From the NCBI RefSeq assembly GCF_030865425.1, contig NZ_JAVFCB010000004.1, forward strand, positions 1-64,000: a stretch of 64,000 nucleotides of DNA, in the 5' to 3' direction. Position numbers and translations under genes: made by a program. Under the pieces are notes generated by a model. It saw only the letters and a list, made by a program, of their open reading frames with translations, was not told the origin of the DNA and did no database searches. Source of the stretch: Microbacterium capsulatum (GTDB lineage Bacteria > Actinomycetota > Actinomycetes > Actinomycetales > Microbacteriaceae). Shown in pieces: positions 42,934 to 52,226 of this stretch (position 1 is the stretch's first letter; the number at the start of each line of letters is the position of its first letter).

Positions 42934-43801
42934 CACACGACTCCGCCCCCGTCGGACCGCCACCGGGACGCTCTCGCTGCTGCTGCGCAACCCGTCCGCC
43001 GTCGTCGGCATCGCGATCATCCTGTTCTGGACCCTCGGCGGTCTGATCGCGCTCTTCGCATCGCCGTACGCGCCGAACCAGACCGGCGTCGGCCCGCTGC
43101 TGTCGCCGCCGACCGGGGCGCACCCGTTCGGCACCGACAACTTCGGCCGCGACATCTTCGCCCGCGTTCTCGCCGGCGCCCGGGTGTCGCTGTGGACCGG
43201 CCTCATCGCGGTCGCCGTGTCGCTCGTGGTCGGGCTGCCGATCGGTGCGATCGCCGGCTACGTGCGCGGCGCCATCGGGATGATCCTCATGCGGATCATG
43301 GACATGCTCCTCGCGTTCCCGTCGCTGCTGCTCGCGATGGCGCTCGCCGTCGCCCTGGGCCCGGGGCTCGGATCCGCGATGATCGCCGTCGGCGTCGTCG
43401 GCATCCCCGAGTTCGCCCGCATCATGTACGGCCAGACCGTCGCCCTGCGCGAGCGGGAGTTCGTCGAGGCATCCCACGCGATCGGCCTCCGCGACGCCCT
43501 GATCCTGTTCCGGCACATCCTGCCCAACGGCATGGCCCCGATCATGGTGCGCTCGGCGCTCGGCATGGGCTACGCGATCCTCACCGCCGCGGCGCTCAGC
43601 TTCATCGGCCTCGGCGCCCAGCCGCCGCTCGCCGAGTGGGGCGTGATGATCTCGGACGGCCGCGGCTACATCATCTCCGGGGAGTGGTGGATGACCTTCT
43701 TCCCCGGGCTCGCGATCGCCTCGTCGATCCTCGCCTTCAACCTCCTCGGCGACGGCCTGCGCGACACCCTCGACCCCCGACTCCGCACCTCCGCCCGATA
43801 A
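42926..43801 (+). CDS. Dipeptide-type ABC permease (DppC-like)
   Basis: A 291-residue partner permease. The family motif HPFGTDNFGRDIFARVLAGA follows TM1, and the coupling loop is EASHAIGLRDALILFRHILPNG. It would form the heterodimeric channel with the DppB-like protein and be driven by the two ATPases encoded at 47784 and 48617. Confidence 0.92.
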   Translation: MLDTRLRPRRTATGTLSLLLRNPSAVVGIAIILFWTLGGLIALFASPYAPNQTGVGPLLSPPTGAHPFGTDNFGRDIFARVLAGARVSLWTGLIAVAVSLVVGLPIGAIAGYVRGAIGMILMRIMDMLLAFPSLLLAMALAVALGPGLGSAMIAVGVVGIPEFARIMYGQTVALREREFVEASHAIGLRDALILFRHILPNGMAPIMVRSALGMGYAILTAAALSFIGLGAQPPLAEWGVMISDGRGYIISGEWWMTFFPGLAIASSILAFNLLGDGLRDTLDPRLRTSAR

Positions 43802-43896
43802 GCGGGGCGCCCGGCACTCACGAGGCCGCCGGGACGTCCCGTGGCACGACTCCGCGCGACGACGCGCATCACAGCACAACGAAAGGCACCCCCACC

Positions 43897-45486
43897 ATGA
43901 AGAAGATGAGGATGATCGCCGCGGTCGCCCTCGCCACCGGCGTGATGCTCGTCGCCGCCGGCTGCGCGGGAAACGCGAACGCCAACGCGAACAAGGGCGG
44001 CACCGCCACCGGCTCCGCGAACCAGGCGCTCACGATCGCGTACTCCGAGGGCGGCAAGACCCTCGACCCGGCCGAGGCGAACGACGGCACGAGCGACACC
44101 CTGGTGCTCGCCGCGTACGACCAGCTGGTCACCTACGGCACGAAGACCGTGAACGGCAAGCAGGTCTCCGACACTGCGACGATCAAGCCGATGATCGCGG
44201 AGAAGTGGGAGGCCGACGCCACCAGCACGACCTACACCTTCACCCTGCGCAAGGACGTCACGTTCCAGGACGGCAAGAAGCTGACCGCCAAGGACGTCGT
44301 GCGCAGCTACGACCACATCAAGGCCTCCGCCTCGGCGAGCTTCCTCTACAAGATGGCCGGGATCGCCACGGTGACGGCGAAGGACGACAGCACCGTCGTG
44401 ATCACCCTCACCGCGCCGAACCACCTGTTCCTGCAGATCATCCCGATGTACTCGTTCTCGATCATCGACATGGACCAGGTCGACAAGAACGGCGGCGCCA
44501 CCTGGCTCGCCACCAACACCGCCGGATCCGGTCCGTACAAGATCGACAGCTACGACCCGGCCAACGCCGCCAAGCTCTCCGCGACGACGTCGTACTGGGG
44601 CAGGAAGCCGGCCGTCGGCACCGTGAACATGAAGTTCGTCGGCGACGCCTCCAACCGCCTGCAGCTGATCCAGAAGGGATCGGTCGACATGGCCCTGGAG
44701 ATCGCGCCGAAGGACCTGAGGGGCCTGAACGGCAAGGACGTCGTCGTCGACTCCCGCCCGAGCAACAAGATCCTGTTCTTCGCGATGAACAACAAGATCG
44801 CCCCGTTCGACAACCCCAAGGTGCGCCAGGCGATCACCTACGCGATCCCCTACAGCAAGCTCACCTCCGACGTCATGCAGGGGCAGGCGAGCCCGATGCG
44901 CTCCTCGGTCGCCAGCTCGACCCCGGGCTTCACGGACAAGAACTACGCCGCCAAGTACGACCTGACCAAGGCCAAGCAGCTGCTCGCCGAGGCCGGTTAC
45001 CCGAACGGCTTCTCGTTCGACTTCACGCTCGGATCCGGCTTCCCGGACTGGAACGACGACGCGGTGCTGATCCAGGCCGAGCTCGCCAAGATCGGCGTCA
45101 CCATGAACATCCACAACATGGCGCGCGCCCAGTTCCTCGAGGCCCTGGCCGGCAAGAACGTGCAGTCGTACATCAGCCGCTGGACCTCGTTCGTGAACGA
45201 CCCCGGCTACCACCTCGGCCTGCTGATGACCTCGTCCGGGTCGAGCAACTACATGAACTACAGCAACCCGTCGGTGGACAGCGAGTGGAAGCAGGCGGCG
45301 ACCGAGCCGGACGCGGCCAAGCGCAACGCGCTCTACGCGAAGATGCAGGACCAGATCGACGCCGACTCGCCGTGGGGCTACCTGTACGAGTACAACATCG
45401 CGGTCGCCGAGCGCAGCGACGTCCAGGGCTACACCTCGTACCCCGACGGCCTGATCCGGTTCTTCCAGCTCAGCAAGAAGTCCTGA
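43897..45486 (+). CDS. Family 5 extracellular solute-binding lipoprotein
   Basis: A 529-residue lipoprotein with signal MKKMRMIAAVALATGVMLVA and lipobox VAAGC (Cys23), followed by an Asn/Ala/Gly linker. The mature domain has the SBP5 pattern: EGGKTLDPAEANDG near the start, YTFTLRKDVTFQDGKKLTAK and DNPKVRQAITYAIPYSKL. It is the receptor for the importer, binding peptides or another amide outside the membrane. The 95-bp gap before it includes GAAAGG as ribosome site. Confidence 0.93.
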   Translation: MKKMRMIAAVALATGVMLVAAGCAGNANANANKGGTATGSANQALTIAYSEGGKTLDPAEANDGTSDTLVLAAYDQLVTYGTKTVNGKQVSDTATIKPMIAEKWEADATSTTYTFTLRKDVTFQDGKKLTAKDVVRSYDHIKASASASFLYKMAGIATVTAKDDSTVVITLTAPNHLFLQIIPMYSFSIIDMDQVDKNGGATWLATNTAGSGPYKIDSYDPANAAKLSATTSYWGRKPAVGTVNMKFVGDASNRLQLIQKGSVDMALEIAPKDLRGLNGKDVVVDSRPSNKILFFAMNNKIAPFDNPKVRQAITYAIPYSKLTSDVMQGQASPMRSSVASSTPGFTDKNYAAKYDLTKAKQLLAEAGYPNGFSFDFTLGSGFPDWNDDAVLIQAELAKIGVTMNIHNMARAQFLEALAGKNVQSYISRWTSFVNDPGYHLGLLMTSSGSSNYMNYSNPSVDSEWKQAATEPDAAKRNALYAKMQDQIDADSPWGYLYEYNIAVAERSDVQGYTSYPDGLIRFFQLSKKS

Positions 45487-45523
45487 CCGTCGCCCGACCG
45501 GCATCGAAGAGAGAGAACACACC

Positions 45524-46822
45524 ATGCCCACCACCGCCGAATGGGAGCAGCGGCTGCTCGCCGCGATCGATGACTCGCAGGACGAGTTGCTGGCGCTCGC
45601 CGGCCTGCTCATCCGGACCCCGAGCGAGAACCCGCCCGGGGACTGCACCGAGATCGCCGGCGTGATCGCGGGTCTCCTGCGCGACGGGGGCGTGGACCCG
45701 GAGCTCTTCGATGCCGGTCAGGGCCGCGTGAGCGTGGTCGCGCACCGCGGCCAGAAGGGCGAGGACCGCCATCTGGTCTTCGCCGGCCACAGTGACGTCG
45801 TCCCGATCGGGGACGTCTCGCGGTGGACCTTCCCGCCGACCGCGGGCGACGTCGTCGACGGCTGGCTCCGCGGCCGCGGCGCGAGCGACATGAAGGCGGG
45901 CCTCGCCGGCCTCATCCACGTCTACCTGCTGCTGCACCGCCTGGGCGTGCCGCTGCGCGGCCGGATCTCGCTGGCCGCGGTCCCGGACGAGGAGACCGGC
46001 GGCCGCCTCGGCGCGGACTGGCTGCTCGGCCAGGGCGTGCTCGAGGGCGCGACCGGTGGCGTGATCGCCGAGCCCGCCGAGCGCGACCACCCCACGATCG
46101 GGCAGAAGGGCAGCAACTGGTTCCGGCTGACCGTCCGCGGCATCCCGGGCCACGGCAGCCTCCAGCCCGTGCACGGCGTGAGCGCGAACCTGCTCGGCGC
46201 CCGTGCGATCCTCGCCCTGCAGCGACTCTGGGACATGGTGCCCGACGCCCCGGCCGAGCTGCGCCAGCTCATCGCCGACTCGCAGCACTTCGCCGTCCAG
46301 CGTGAGGGCTACGCGCCCGAGGTCGCCCAGGTGTTCGAGCACGTCACGATCAACGTCGGCACGATCCGCGGCGGCACCTCGACGAACGTCGTCGCCGACA
46401 CCTGCGTGATCGAGTTCGACACTCGCGTGCCGATCGGCCTCAGCCGCGCCCAGGTGCTCGCCCGGGCCGAGGAGATCCTGGCCGAGGAGGGCATCGACGC
46501 CGAGATCGAGCCCATCGGCTTCCAGAGCGAGCCGAACTGGACCGCGCCGACGGATCCGATCGTCGAGACCCTCGTCGGGGCGCTGCGCGAGCTCTCCGAC
46601 CCCGAGGCCCAGGGCGTGCTGCAGTGGGCCTCCTCCGACGCGCGCACGTTCCGCCGCCACGGGATCCCCGTGCTGCAGTACGGCCCCGCCGACCTGAAGA
46701 CCATCCACAGCTTCGACGAGCGCGCCCGCGCCAGCGACGTGGTGCTCGCCGCCAAGGTGTACGCGCTCACGGCCCTGCGCTACCTGGGCCTGCGCGACGA
46801 CGCCGACCTTCCCGCCCTCTGA
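45524..46822 (+). CDS. M20-family metallopeptidase (ArgE/DapE type)
   Basis: A 432-residue di-zinc hydrolase for small N-acyl amino acids or dipeptides. Metal and catalytic residues are visible: His89 in VFAGHSDVVPIGD, Asp122 in GRGASDMKAGL, and catalytic Glu156/Glu157 in VPDEETGGRLG. The lid domain contains QKGSNWFRLTVRGIPGHGS, and the last metal His is in the C-terminal part (LKTIHSFDERA). Lies between the binding protein and DUF1177 in the transporter operon, so its substrate is probably what the importer brings in. Confidence 0.9.
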   Translation: MPTTAEWEQRLLAAIDDSQDELLALAGLLIRTPSENPPGDCTEIAGVIAGLLRDGGVDPELFDAGQGRVSVVAHRGQKGEDRHLVFAGHSDVVPIGDVSRWTFPPTAGDVVDGWLRGRGASDMKAGLAGLIHVYLLLHRLGVPLRGRISLAAVPDEETGGRLGADWLLGQGVLEGATGGVIAEPAERDHPTIGQKGSNWFRLTVRGIPGHGSLQPVHGVSANLLGARAILALQRLWDMVPDAPAELRQLIADSQHFAVQREGYAPEVAQVFEHVTINVGTIRGGTSTNVVADTCVIEFDTRVPIGLSRAQVLARAEEILAEEGIDAEIEPIGFQSEPNWTAPTDPIVETLVGALRELSDPEAQGVLQWASSDARTFRRHGIPVLQYGPADLKTIHSFDERARASDVVLAAKVYALTALRYLGLRDDADLPAL

Positions 46823-46837
46823 GAGAGATCCGTCCCC

Positions 46838-47782
46838 ATGCTGAACCATGTCCTGAACGTCGTCGACCTGCTCGACTCGCCCCTCACCTCCGGCGAGCTG
46901 CTCGCCGAGCACCTGCGCGCCTTCGGCGCCCCGAACGCCGAGATCACCGTGACCGCGGTGGAGGGCGACAAGGGCAGCACCGACTTCGTCCGCGTCTTCC
47001 TGCCCGGATCCGCGGGCCGCTCCACGGGCGGATCCGCGCGCACCCTCGGCATCATCGGCCGCCTCGGCGGCGTCGGCGCCCGCCCCGAGCTGATCGGCTA
47101 CGTGTCCGACGGGGATGGCGCGGCCGCCGCGCTCGCCGCCGCCGCCAAGCTGCTGCAGATGGCCGCCCGCGGTGACGTCCTGCCCGGCGACGTCGTCGTC
47201 ACCACGCACGTCACCGGGTGGGCGCCCACCCAGCCGCACGACCCGGTCCCGTTCATGGACTCGCCGGTCGACATCCTCACGATGAACGTGCACGAGGTCG
47301 ACGAGGCGATGGACGCGGTGCTCTCGATCGACACCACGAAGGGCAACCGCACGATCAACCACCGCGGCATCGCCATCTCCCCGACCGTGAAGCAGGGCTA
47401 CATCCTCCGCCCGAGCGAGGACCTCGTCGGCGTCGCCGAGACCGTGACCGGCCGCTCGGCCGTGGTCTTCCCGCTCGCCACGCAGGACATCACCCCGTAC
47501 GGCAACGACCTGCACCACCTGAACTCGATCCTGCAGCCGGCCGTCGCCACCGAGGCGCCCGTCGTGGGCGTCGCGATCACGACCGCGGTCCCGGTCGCCG
47601 GCTGCGCCACGGGTGCGAGCCACGAGGTCGACATCGAGCTCGCCGCCCGCTTCGCCGTGGAGACCGCGAAGTACTTCGGCGCCGGCAGCCTGTCCTTCTT
47701 CGACGAGGAGCAGTTCGCCCGGCTGACGTCGCTCTACGGCAGCGCCGGCCACCTGCAGACCCTCGGGAACGTCGAGGTCTGA
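46838..47782 (+). CDS. DUF1177-family protein
   Basis: A 314-residue protein recognised as DUF1177 by its start MLNHVLNVVDLLDSPLTSGE and the later VTTHVTGWAPTQPHDPVPFM and GCATGASHEVDIELAARFAVE segments. No activity is established for the family. Members are often encoded with oligopeptide-type ABC importers, M20 peptidases and AroM, as here. A hydrolase or racemase-like role in the same pathway is conjecture. No signal peptide, so cytoplasmic. Confidence 0.85.
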   Translation: MLNHVLNVVDLLDSPLTSGELLAEHLRAFGAPNAEITVTAVEGDKGSTDFVRVFLPGSAGRSTGGSARTLGIIGRLGGVGARPELIGYVSDGDGAAAALAAAAKLLQMAARGDVLPGDVVVTTHVTGWAPTQPHDPVPFMDSPVDILTMNVHEVDEAMDAVLSIDTTKGNRTINHRGIAISPTVKQGYILRPSEDLVGVAETVTGRSAVVFPLATQDITPYGNDLHHLNSILQPAVATEAPVVGVAITTAVPVAGCATGASHEVDIELAARFAVETAKYFGAGSLSFFDEEQFARLTSLYGSAGHLQTLGNVEV

Positions 47783-47783
47783 C

Positions 47784-48620
47784 ATGTCCGCGCTGCTTCG
47801 CGTCGAGGACCTCCGGGTGCGGGTGGACGCCCGCCGGGGCACCTCGTTCCCCGTGGACGGGATCGGCTTCGAGATCGGCCGCGGCGAGACCCTCGGTCTC
47901 GTCGGCGAGTCCGGCTCGGGCAAGAGCCTGACCGCGATGTCGATCATCCGGCTGCTGCCCACCCGCGCCGTGCGGATGGACGGCGGGCGGATCCTGTTCG
48001 ACGGCGAGGACATGGCGGGGATCAGCGTGAAGGACATGCGCAGGGTCCGCGGCAACCGGATCGGCACGATCTTCCAGGAGCCGATGACCGCGCTGAACCC
48101 CGCGTTCACGGTCGGCTTCCAGATCCGCGAGCCGCTGCGCCGGCACCTGGGCCTCGGCCGCAAGGCCGCGGACGACCGGGTCAGGGAACTCCTGGAGATG
48201 GTGGGGATCGAGCGCTCGGCGCAGGTCGCGGCGTCCTACCCGCACCACCTCTCCGGCGGCATGCGGCAGCGCGTCATGATCGCGATCGCGATGTCGTGCG
48301 AACCCGACCTGCTCATCGCCGATGAGCCGACCACCGCGCTCGACGTCACCACGCAGGCGCAGATCCTGGATCTGATCCTGCAGCTGCAGGAGAGCCACGG
48401 CACCGCGGTGCTGCTCGTCACGCACGACCTCGGCGTCGTCGCGGAGTCGTGCCAGCGGGTCGCGGTGATGCGCCACGGCCGGATCCTGGAGACCGGCGGG
48501 GTGCGCCAGATCTTCCACGCGCCGCAGCACGCCTACACGCAGGCGCTGCTCGAGTCGATGCCGGCGCGCAACGCCGGGAAGCTGCGTCTTCCCACCCTGG
48601 GTGAGGAGGTGTTCGGATGA
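47784..48620 (+). CDS. ABC importer ATPase (DppD-like)
   Basis: A 278-residue ATPase subunit. Walker A is [14 protein letters not shown], signature [15 protein letters not shown] and Walker [15 protein letters not shown], with the C-terminal oligopeptide-type extension. It overlaps the DppF-like gene by 4 bp (ATGA). Works as a heterodimer with the next protein on the inner face of the permease. Confidence 0.94.
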   Translation: MSALLRVEDLRVRVDARRGTSFPVDGIGFEIGRGETLGLVGESGSGKSLTAMSIIRLLPTRAVRMDGGRILFDGEDMAGISVKDMRRVRGNRIGTIFQEPMTALNPAFTVGFQIREPLRRHLGLGRKAADDRVRELLEMVGIERSAQVAASYPHHLSGGMRQRVMIAIAMSCEPDLLIADEPTTALDVTTQAQILDLILQLQESHGTAVLLVTHDLGVVAESCQRVAVMRHGRILETGGVRQIFHAPQHAYTQALLESMPARNAGKLRLPTLGEEVFG

Positions 48621-49480
48621 GCGCTCTGCTGAGCGTCCGCGGACTGGTCAAGGAGTATCCGCAGCGCGGCGGCCGTCGCGGCGAGATCTTCCGCGCGGTC
48701 GACGGTGTCGACTTCGACCTGGAGGAGGGCACGACCCTCGCGATCGTCGGCGAGTCCGGATCCGGCAAGTCCACGACCGGGCGCTGCGTGCTGCGGCTGA
48801 CCGAGCCGACGGCGGGCAGCGTCATGTACGACGGCGTCGACCTGCTCGGGCTCGGCCCCGCCCGGATGCGGGCGCAGCGCGCGCACATGCAGATCGTGTT
48901 CCAGGACACCTACGCCTCGCTCGACCCGCGCTGGACGGTCGGCCGCCTGCTCGCCGAGCCCCTGCTGCTGCGCGAGCGCCTCACGCCCGCGCAGCAGCGC
49001 GCCAGGGTCGGCGAGATGCTCGAGCTCGTCGGGCTCGAGGCCGCGCACGCCGACCGCTACCCGCACGAGTTCTCCGGCGGCCAGCGCCAGCGCATCGGCA
49101 TCGCCCGGGCGCTCATGCTCAAGCCCCGCCTCGTGGTGTGCGACGAGCCGGTCTCCGCCCTCGACGTGTCGGTGCAGGCGCAAGTGCTCAACCTGATGAA
49201 GGACCTGCAGGACGAGCTCGGGCTCAGCTACCTCTTCATCTCGCACGACATCGCCGTGGTCGAGTTCATGGCCGACGACGTCATCGTGATGAACAAGGGC
49301 AGGGTCGTCGAGTCGGGCGTGTGCGCCGAGGTGCTCGCCGCCCCGCAGGATCCCTACACGAAGGCGCTGCTCGCGGCCGTGCCGGTGCCGGATCCGGACG
49401 CCCACGAGGACCGCGCCGCGCGCCGTGCCCTCATCGAGGCGGGCCTCGCCGCGCCGGTCGGTGCCGGAGTGGACGCATGA
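48617..49480 (+). CDS. ABC importer ATPase (DppF-like)
   Basis: A 287-residue second ATPase. Walker A is [14 protein letters not shown], the Q-loop is IVFQDTYASLDPR, the signature FSGGQRQRIGIARAL and Walker B VVCDEPVSALDVS. The C-terminal stretch DPYTKALLAAVPVPDPD is typical of DppF/OppF proteins. Overlaps both neighbours by 4 bp. Confidence 0.94.
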   Translation: MSALLSVRGLVKEYPQRGGRRGEIFRAVDGVDFDLEEGTTLAIVGESGSGKSTTGRCVLRLTEPTAGSVMYDGVDLLGLGPARMRAQRAHMQIVFQDTYASLDPRWTVGRLLAEPLLLRERLTPAQQRARVGEMLELVGLEAAHADRYPHEFSGGQRQRIGIARALMLKPRLVVCDEPVSALDVSVQAQVLNLMKDLQDELGLSYLFISHDIAVVEFMADDVIVMNKGRVVESGVCAEVLAAPQDPYTKALLAAVPVPDPDAHEDRAARRALIEAGLAAPVGAGVDA

Positions 49481-50145
49481 GCGTGCTCGGGCTGGTCACG
49501 ATCGGGCAGGCGCCGCGGGTCGACGTCACCCCGGACATCGCGCCGCTGCTCGCGGGCGTCGAGCTCGTCGAGCGCGGCGCCCTGGACGAGCTCGACGCCG
49601 ATGGCATCGCCGCGCTCGCCCCGGCGGAGGGGGAGCGCGTGCTCGTCTCCCGGCTCCGCGGCGGCGGCATGGCCGTGCTCGGCGAGGAGCGGATGCTGCC
49701 GCTGGTGCAGGCCGCGATCGACCGCGTCGTCGCGGACGGCGCCGGCGCGGTGCTGCTGCTGTGCACGGGGCACCTTCCCGGGCTCACCGCGGCCGTGCCG
49801 CTGTACACCGCCGAGCAGCTGGGCCGCGGTGCGGCCGCGGCGCTCATCGGCGGCGGGCCGCTCGGCGTCGTCGTGCCCGAGCCCGAGCAGGCGGGTCCCA
49901 TCGCCGAGCGCTGGTGGGAGGACCACGGTCTGCTCGCGACGGTCGCGGTCGCGGATCCGTACACCGCGCCGGACGGGGCGTTCGTCGCCGCGGGGGAGAG
50001 GCTGCGCGCCGAGGGCGTGGAGTGGATCTTCCTCGACTGCATCGGCTACTCCGAGCGCATGCGCGCGCTCGTCGCGGGATCCGGATCCGCCAAGGTGCTG
50101 CTCGCGCGCACGCTCGCCGCGCGTCTGGTGGCCGAGGCGGTCTGA
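49477..50145 (+). CDS. AroM-family protein
   Basis: A 222-residue AroM homologue. It begins MSVLGLVTIGQAPRVDVTPD, the family's start, and carries AVLLLCTGHLPGL with a conserved Cys and IFLDCIGYSERMR near the end. Two Cys-centred motifs in two similar halves resemble the Asp/Glu racemase layout, which would suit processing of D-amino acid-containing substrates; this is inference. E. coli AroM has no firm function. Last gene of the importer block; the ATG overlaps the previous stop by ATGA. Confidence 0.85.
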   Translation: MSVLGLVTIGQAPRVDVTPDIAPLLAGVELVERGALDELDADGIAALAPAEGERVLVSRLRGGGMAVLGEERMLPLVQAAIDRVVADGAGAVLLLCTGHLPGLTAAVPLYTAEQLGRGAAAALIGGGPLGVVVPEPEQAGPIAERWWEDHGLLATVAVADPYTAPDGAFVAAGERLRAEGVEWIFLDCIGYSERMRALVAGSGSAKVLLARTLAARLVAEAV

Positions 50146-50199
50146 CCCGCGGGCCCGCGCCCGGGCCCGGGGCCCGCGCCCGCCCCGCCGTCCGCGGGT

Positions 50200-50264
50200 G
50201 AGAAACCACTTCCCGCATGAGACATCACGCCAGGCGTGGTTTCTCATGCGGGAAGTGGTTTCTC
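50200..50264. repeat. Composite palindrome, copy 2
   Basis: Same 23-bp arms as at 40104 (here 50200-50222 and 50242-50264) with a 19-nt loop sharing CAGGC.TGGTT. The left context CCGTCCGCGGGT and right context GCGGGG are also shared, followed by a short G-rich stretch. It again lies between convergent genes (AroM and ilvD). It therefore brackets the peptide-import cluster together with copy 1. Confidence 0.9.
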
Positions 50265-50284
50265 GCGGGGCTGGGGGCCGGGGA

Positions 50285-52141
50285 CTACAACTCCGGGACG
50301 ACGCGGATCGCGCCCTTGTCGGCGGACTGGGCGAAGTGCGCGTAGGCGCGCAGCGCGTCGCTCACCTCGCGGACGCGGTTGCGCGGCCGGTAGCCGCCGT
50401 TCGCCTCGAGGTGCTCGCGGCGGCGCTCCAGCTCCTCCCACGGCACGTCGAGTTCGAGCTTGCGGGTGGGGATGTCGATCGACACGATGTCGCCGTCCTC
50501 GACGAGCGCGATCACGCCGCCGGCCGCCGCCTCGGGGGAGACGTGGCCGATGGACAGGCCTGAGGTGCCGCCGGAGAAGCGCCCGTCGGTGACGAGCGCG
50601 CACGCCTTGCCGAGCCCGCGGCCCTTGAGGAAGGACGTCGGGTACAGCATCTCCTGCATGCCGGGGCCGCCCTTGGGGCCCTCGTAGCGGATGACGACGA
50701 CGTCGCCCTCCTTGACCTGCTTGTTCAGGATCTTCTCGACCGCCTCGTCCTGCGACTCGCAGACGACGGCGGGTCCGGAGAACGTCCAGATCGACTCGTC
50801 GACACCGGCGGTCTTCACGACCGCGCCGTTCTCGGCGATGTTGCCGTGCAGCACGCCGAGGCCGCCGTCCTTCGAGTACGCGTGCGCGACGTCGCGGATG
50901 CAACCGCCCTCGGCGTCGACGTCGAGCGAGGCCCAGCGCTCGGACTGCGAGAACGCGGTGGCCGAGCGGCGCCCGCCCGGGGCGGCGTGCCAGAGGTCCT
51001 CGGACTCGGCCGAGGCGGATCCGCTGCGCACGTCCCACTCGTCCAGCCACTCGCCGAGCGTCGGGGCGTGCACGGTGTGCACCTGGTCGTCGAGCAGGCC
51101 GCCGCGGCGCAGCTCGCCGAGCAGGGCCGGGATGCCGCCCGCGCGGTGCACGTCCTCCATGTAGTAGGTGCGGCCGCCGGCCGAGTTCGGGGCGACCTTC
51201 GCCAGGCACGGCACGCGGCGGGAGATGGCGTCGATGTCGGCGAGGCCGAACTCGACGCCGGCCTCGTGCGCGGCAGCGAGCAGGTGCAGGATCGTGTTCG
51301 TCGATCCGCCCATCGCGATGTCGAGCGCCATCGCGTTGCCGAACGCGGCGGGGGTGGCGATGCTCAGCGGCAGCACGCTCGCGTCGTCCTCGTCGTAGTA
51401 GCGCTTGGTGATGTCGACGACGAGGGATCCGGCCTTCTCGTACAGCGCCCGGCGCGCGGTGTGCGTCGCGAGCACCGAGCCGTTGCCCGGCAGGGACAGG
51501 CCGATCGCCTCGGTGAGGCAGTTCATCGAGTTCGCGGTGAACATTCCGGAGCAGGATCCGCAGGTCGGGCAGGCCGACTCCTCGATGCGCAGGATGTCGG
51601 CGTCGGAGATCTTCTCGTTCACGGCGTCGCTGATCGCGTCGACGAGGTCGAGCGAGCGCACGGTGCCGTCGACGAGGGTGGCGCGGCCGGCCTCCATCGG
51701 GCCGCCCGAGACGAACACCGTCGGGATGTTCAGGCGGAGCGCGGCGAGCAGCATGCCCGGGGTGATCTTGTCGCAGTTCGAGATGCAGACGAGGGCGTCG
51801 GCGCAGTGCGCGTTCGCCATGTACTCGACCGAGTCGGCGATGAGGTCGCGCGAGGGCAGCGAGTAGAGCATGCCGCCGTGGCCCATCGCGATGCCGTCGT
51901 CGACGGCGATCGTGTTGAACTCGCGGGGGATGCCGCCGGCCGCGCTGATCGCCTCGGAGACGATGCGCCCGACCGGGGCGAGGTGGGTGTGCCCCGGCAC
52001 GAACTCGGTGAACGAGTTCGCCACGGCGATGATCGGCTTGCGACCGAGATCGGCGCCGTCGACGCCGGCGGCGCGGAAGAGGGCGCGGGCGCCGGCCATG
52101 TTGCGTCCGTGGGTGACCGTGCGAGAGCGATAAGCGACCAT
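50285..52141 (-). CDS. ilvD: Dihydroxy-acid dehydratase
   Basis: A 618-residue IlvD, the iron-sulfur enzyme of valine, leucine and isoleucine synthesis that dehydrates 2,3-dihydroxy acids. Cluster and active-site cysteines are in [12 protein letters not shown] and [18 protein letters not shown], and the C-terminal [20 protein letters not shown] is the expected signature. Length matches the E. coli-type enzyme. Start ATG 52141; divergent from the XRE-type gene at 52227. Confidence 0.97.
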   Translation of the reverse strand: MVAYRSRTVTHGRNMAGARALFRAAGVDGADLGRKPIIAVANSFTEFVPGHTHLAPVGRIVSEAISAAGGIPREFNTIAVDDGIAMGHGGMLYSLPSRDLIADSVEYMANAHCADALVCISNCDKITPGMLLAALRLNIPTVFVSGGPMEAGRATLVDGTVRSLDLVDAISDAVNEKISDADILRIEESACPTCGSCSGMFTANSMNCLTEAIGLSLPGNGSVLATHTARRALYEKAGSLVVDITKRYYDEDDASVLPLSIATPAAFGNAMALDIAMGGSTNTILHLLAAAHEAGVEFGLADIDAISRRVPCLAKVAPNSAGGRTYYMEDVHRAGGIPALLGELRRGGLLDDQVHTVHAPTLGEWLDEWDVRSGSASAESEDLWHAAPGGRRSATAFSQSERWASLDVDAEGGCIRDVAHAYSKDGGLGVLHGNIAENGAVVKTAGVDESIWTFSGPAVVCESQDEAVEKILNKQVKEGDVVVIRYEGPKGGPGMQEMLYPTSFLKGRGLGKACALVTDGRFSGGTSGLSIGHVSPEAAAGGVIALVEDGDIVSIDIPTRKLELDVPWEELERRREHLEANGGYRPRNRVREVSDALRAYAHFAQSADKGAIRVVPEL

Positions 52142-52203
52142 GGAGACAATTGTGGACCCGTCGGATCGATCTGCGGAGCCCTCGGGCGAGGAGGGTTTGT
52201 ACT

Positions 52204-52218
52204 AGTACTCGGAGTACT
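52204..52218. promoter_or_regulatory. Perfect 15-bp palindromic operator
   Basis: AGTACTC-G-GAGTACT, preceded by another GTACT at 52199, lies 9 bp before the XRE gene start and within the ilvD divergent region. A likely binding site for the encoded XRE-type regulator, implying autorepression. Confidence 0.65.
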
Positions 52219-52226
52219 GTTTGTTC

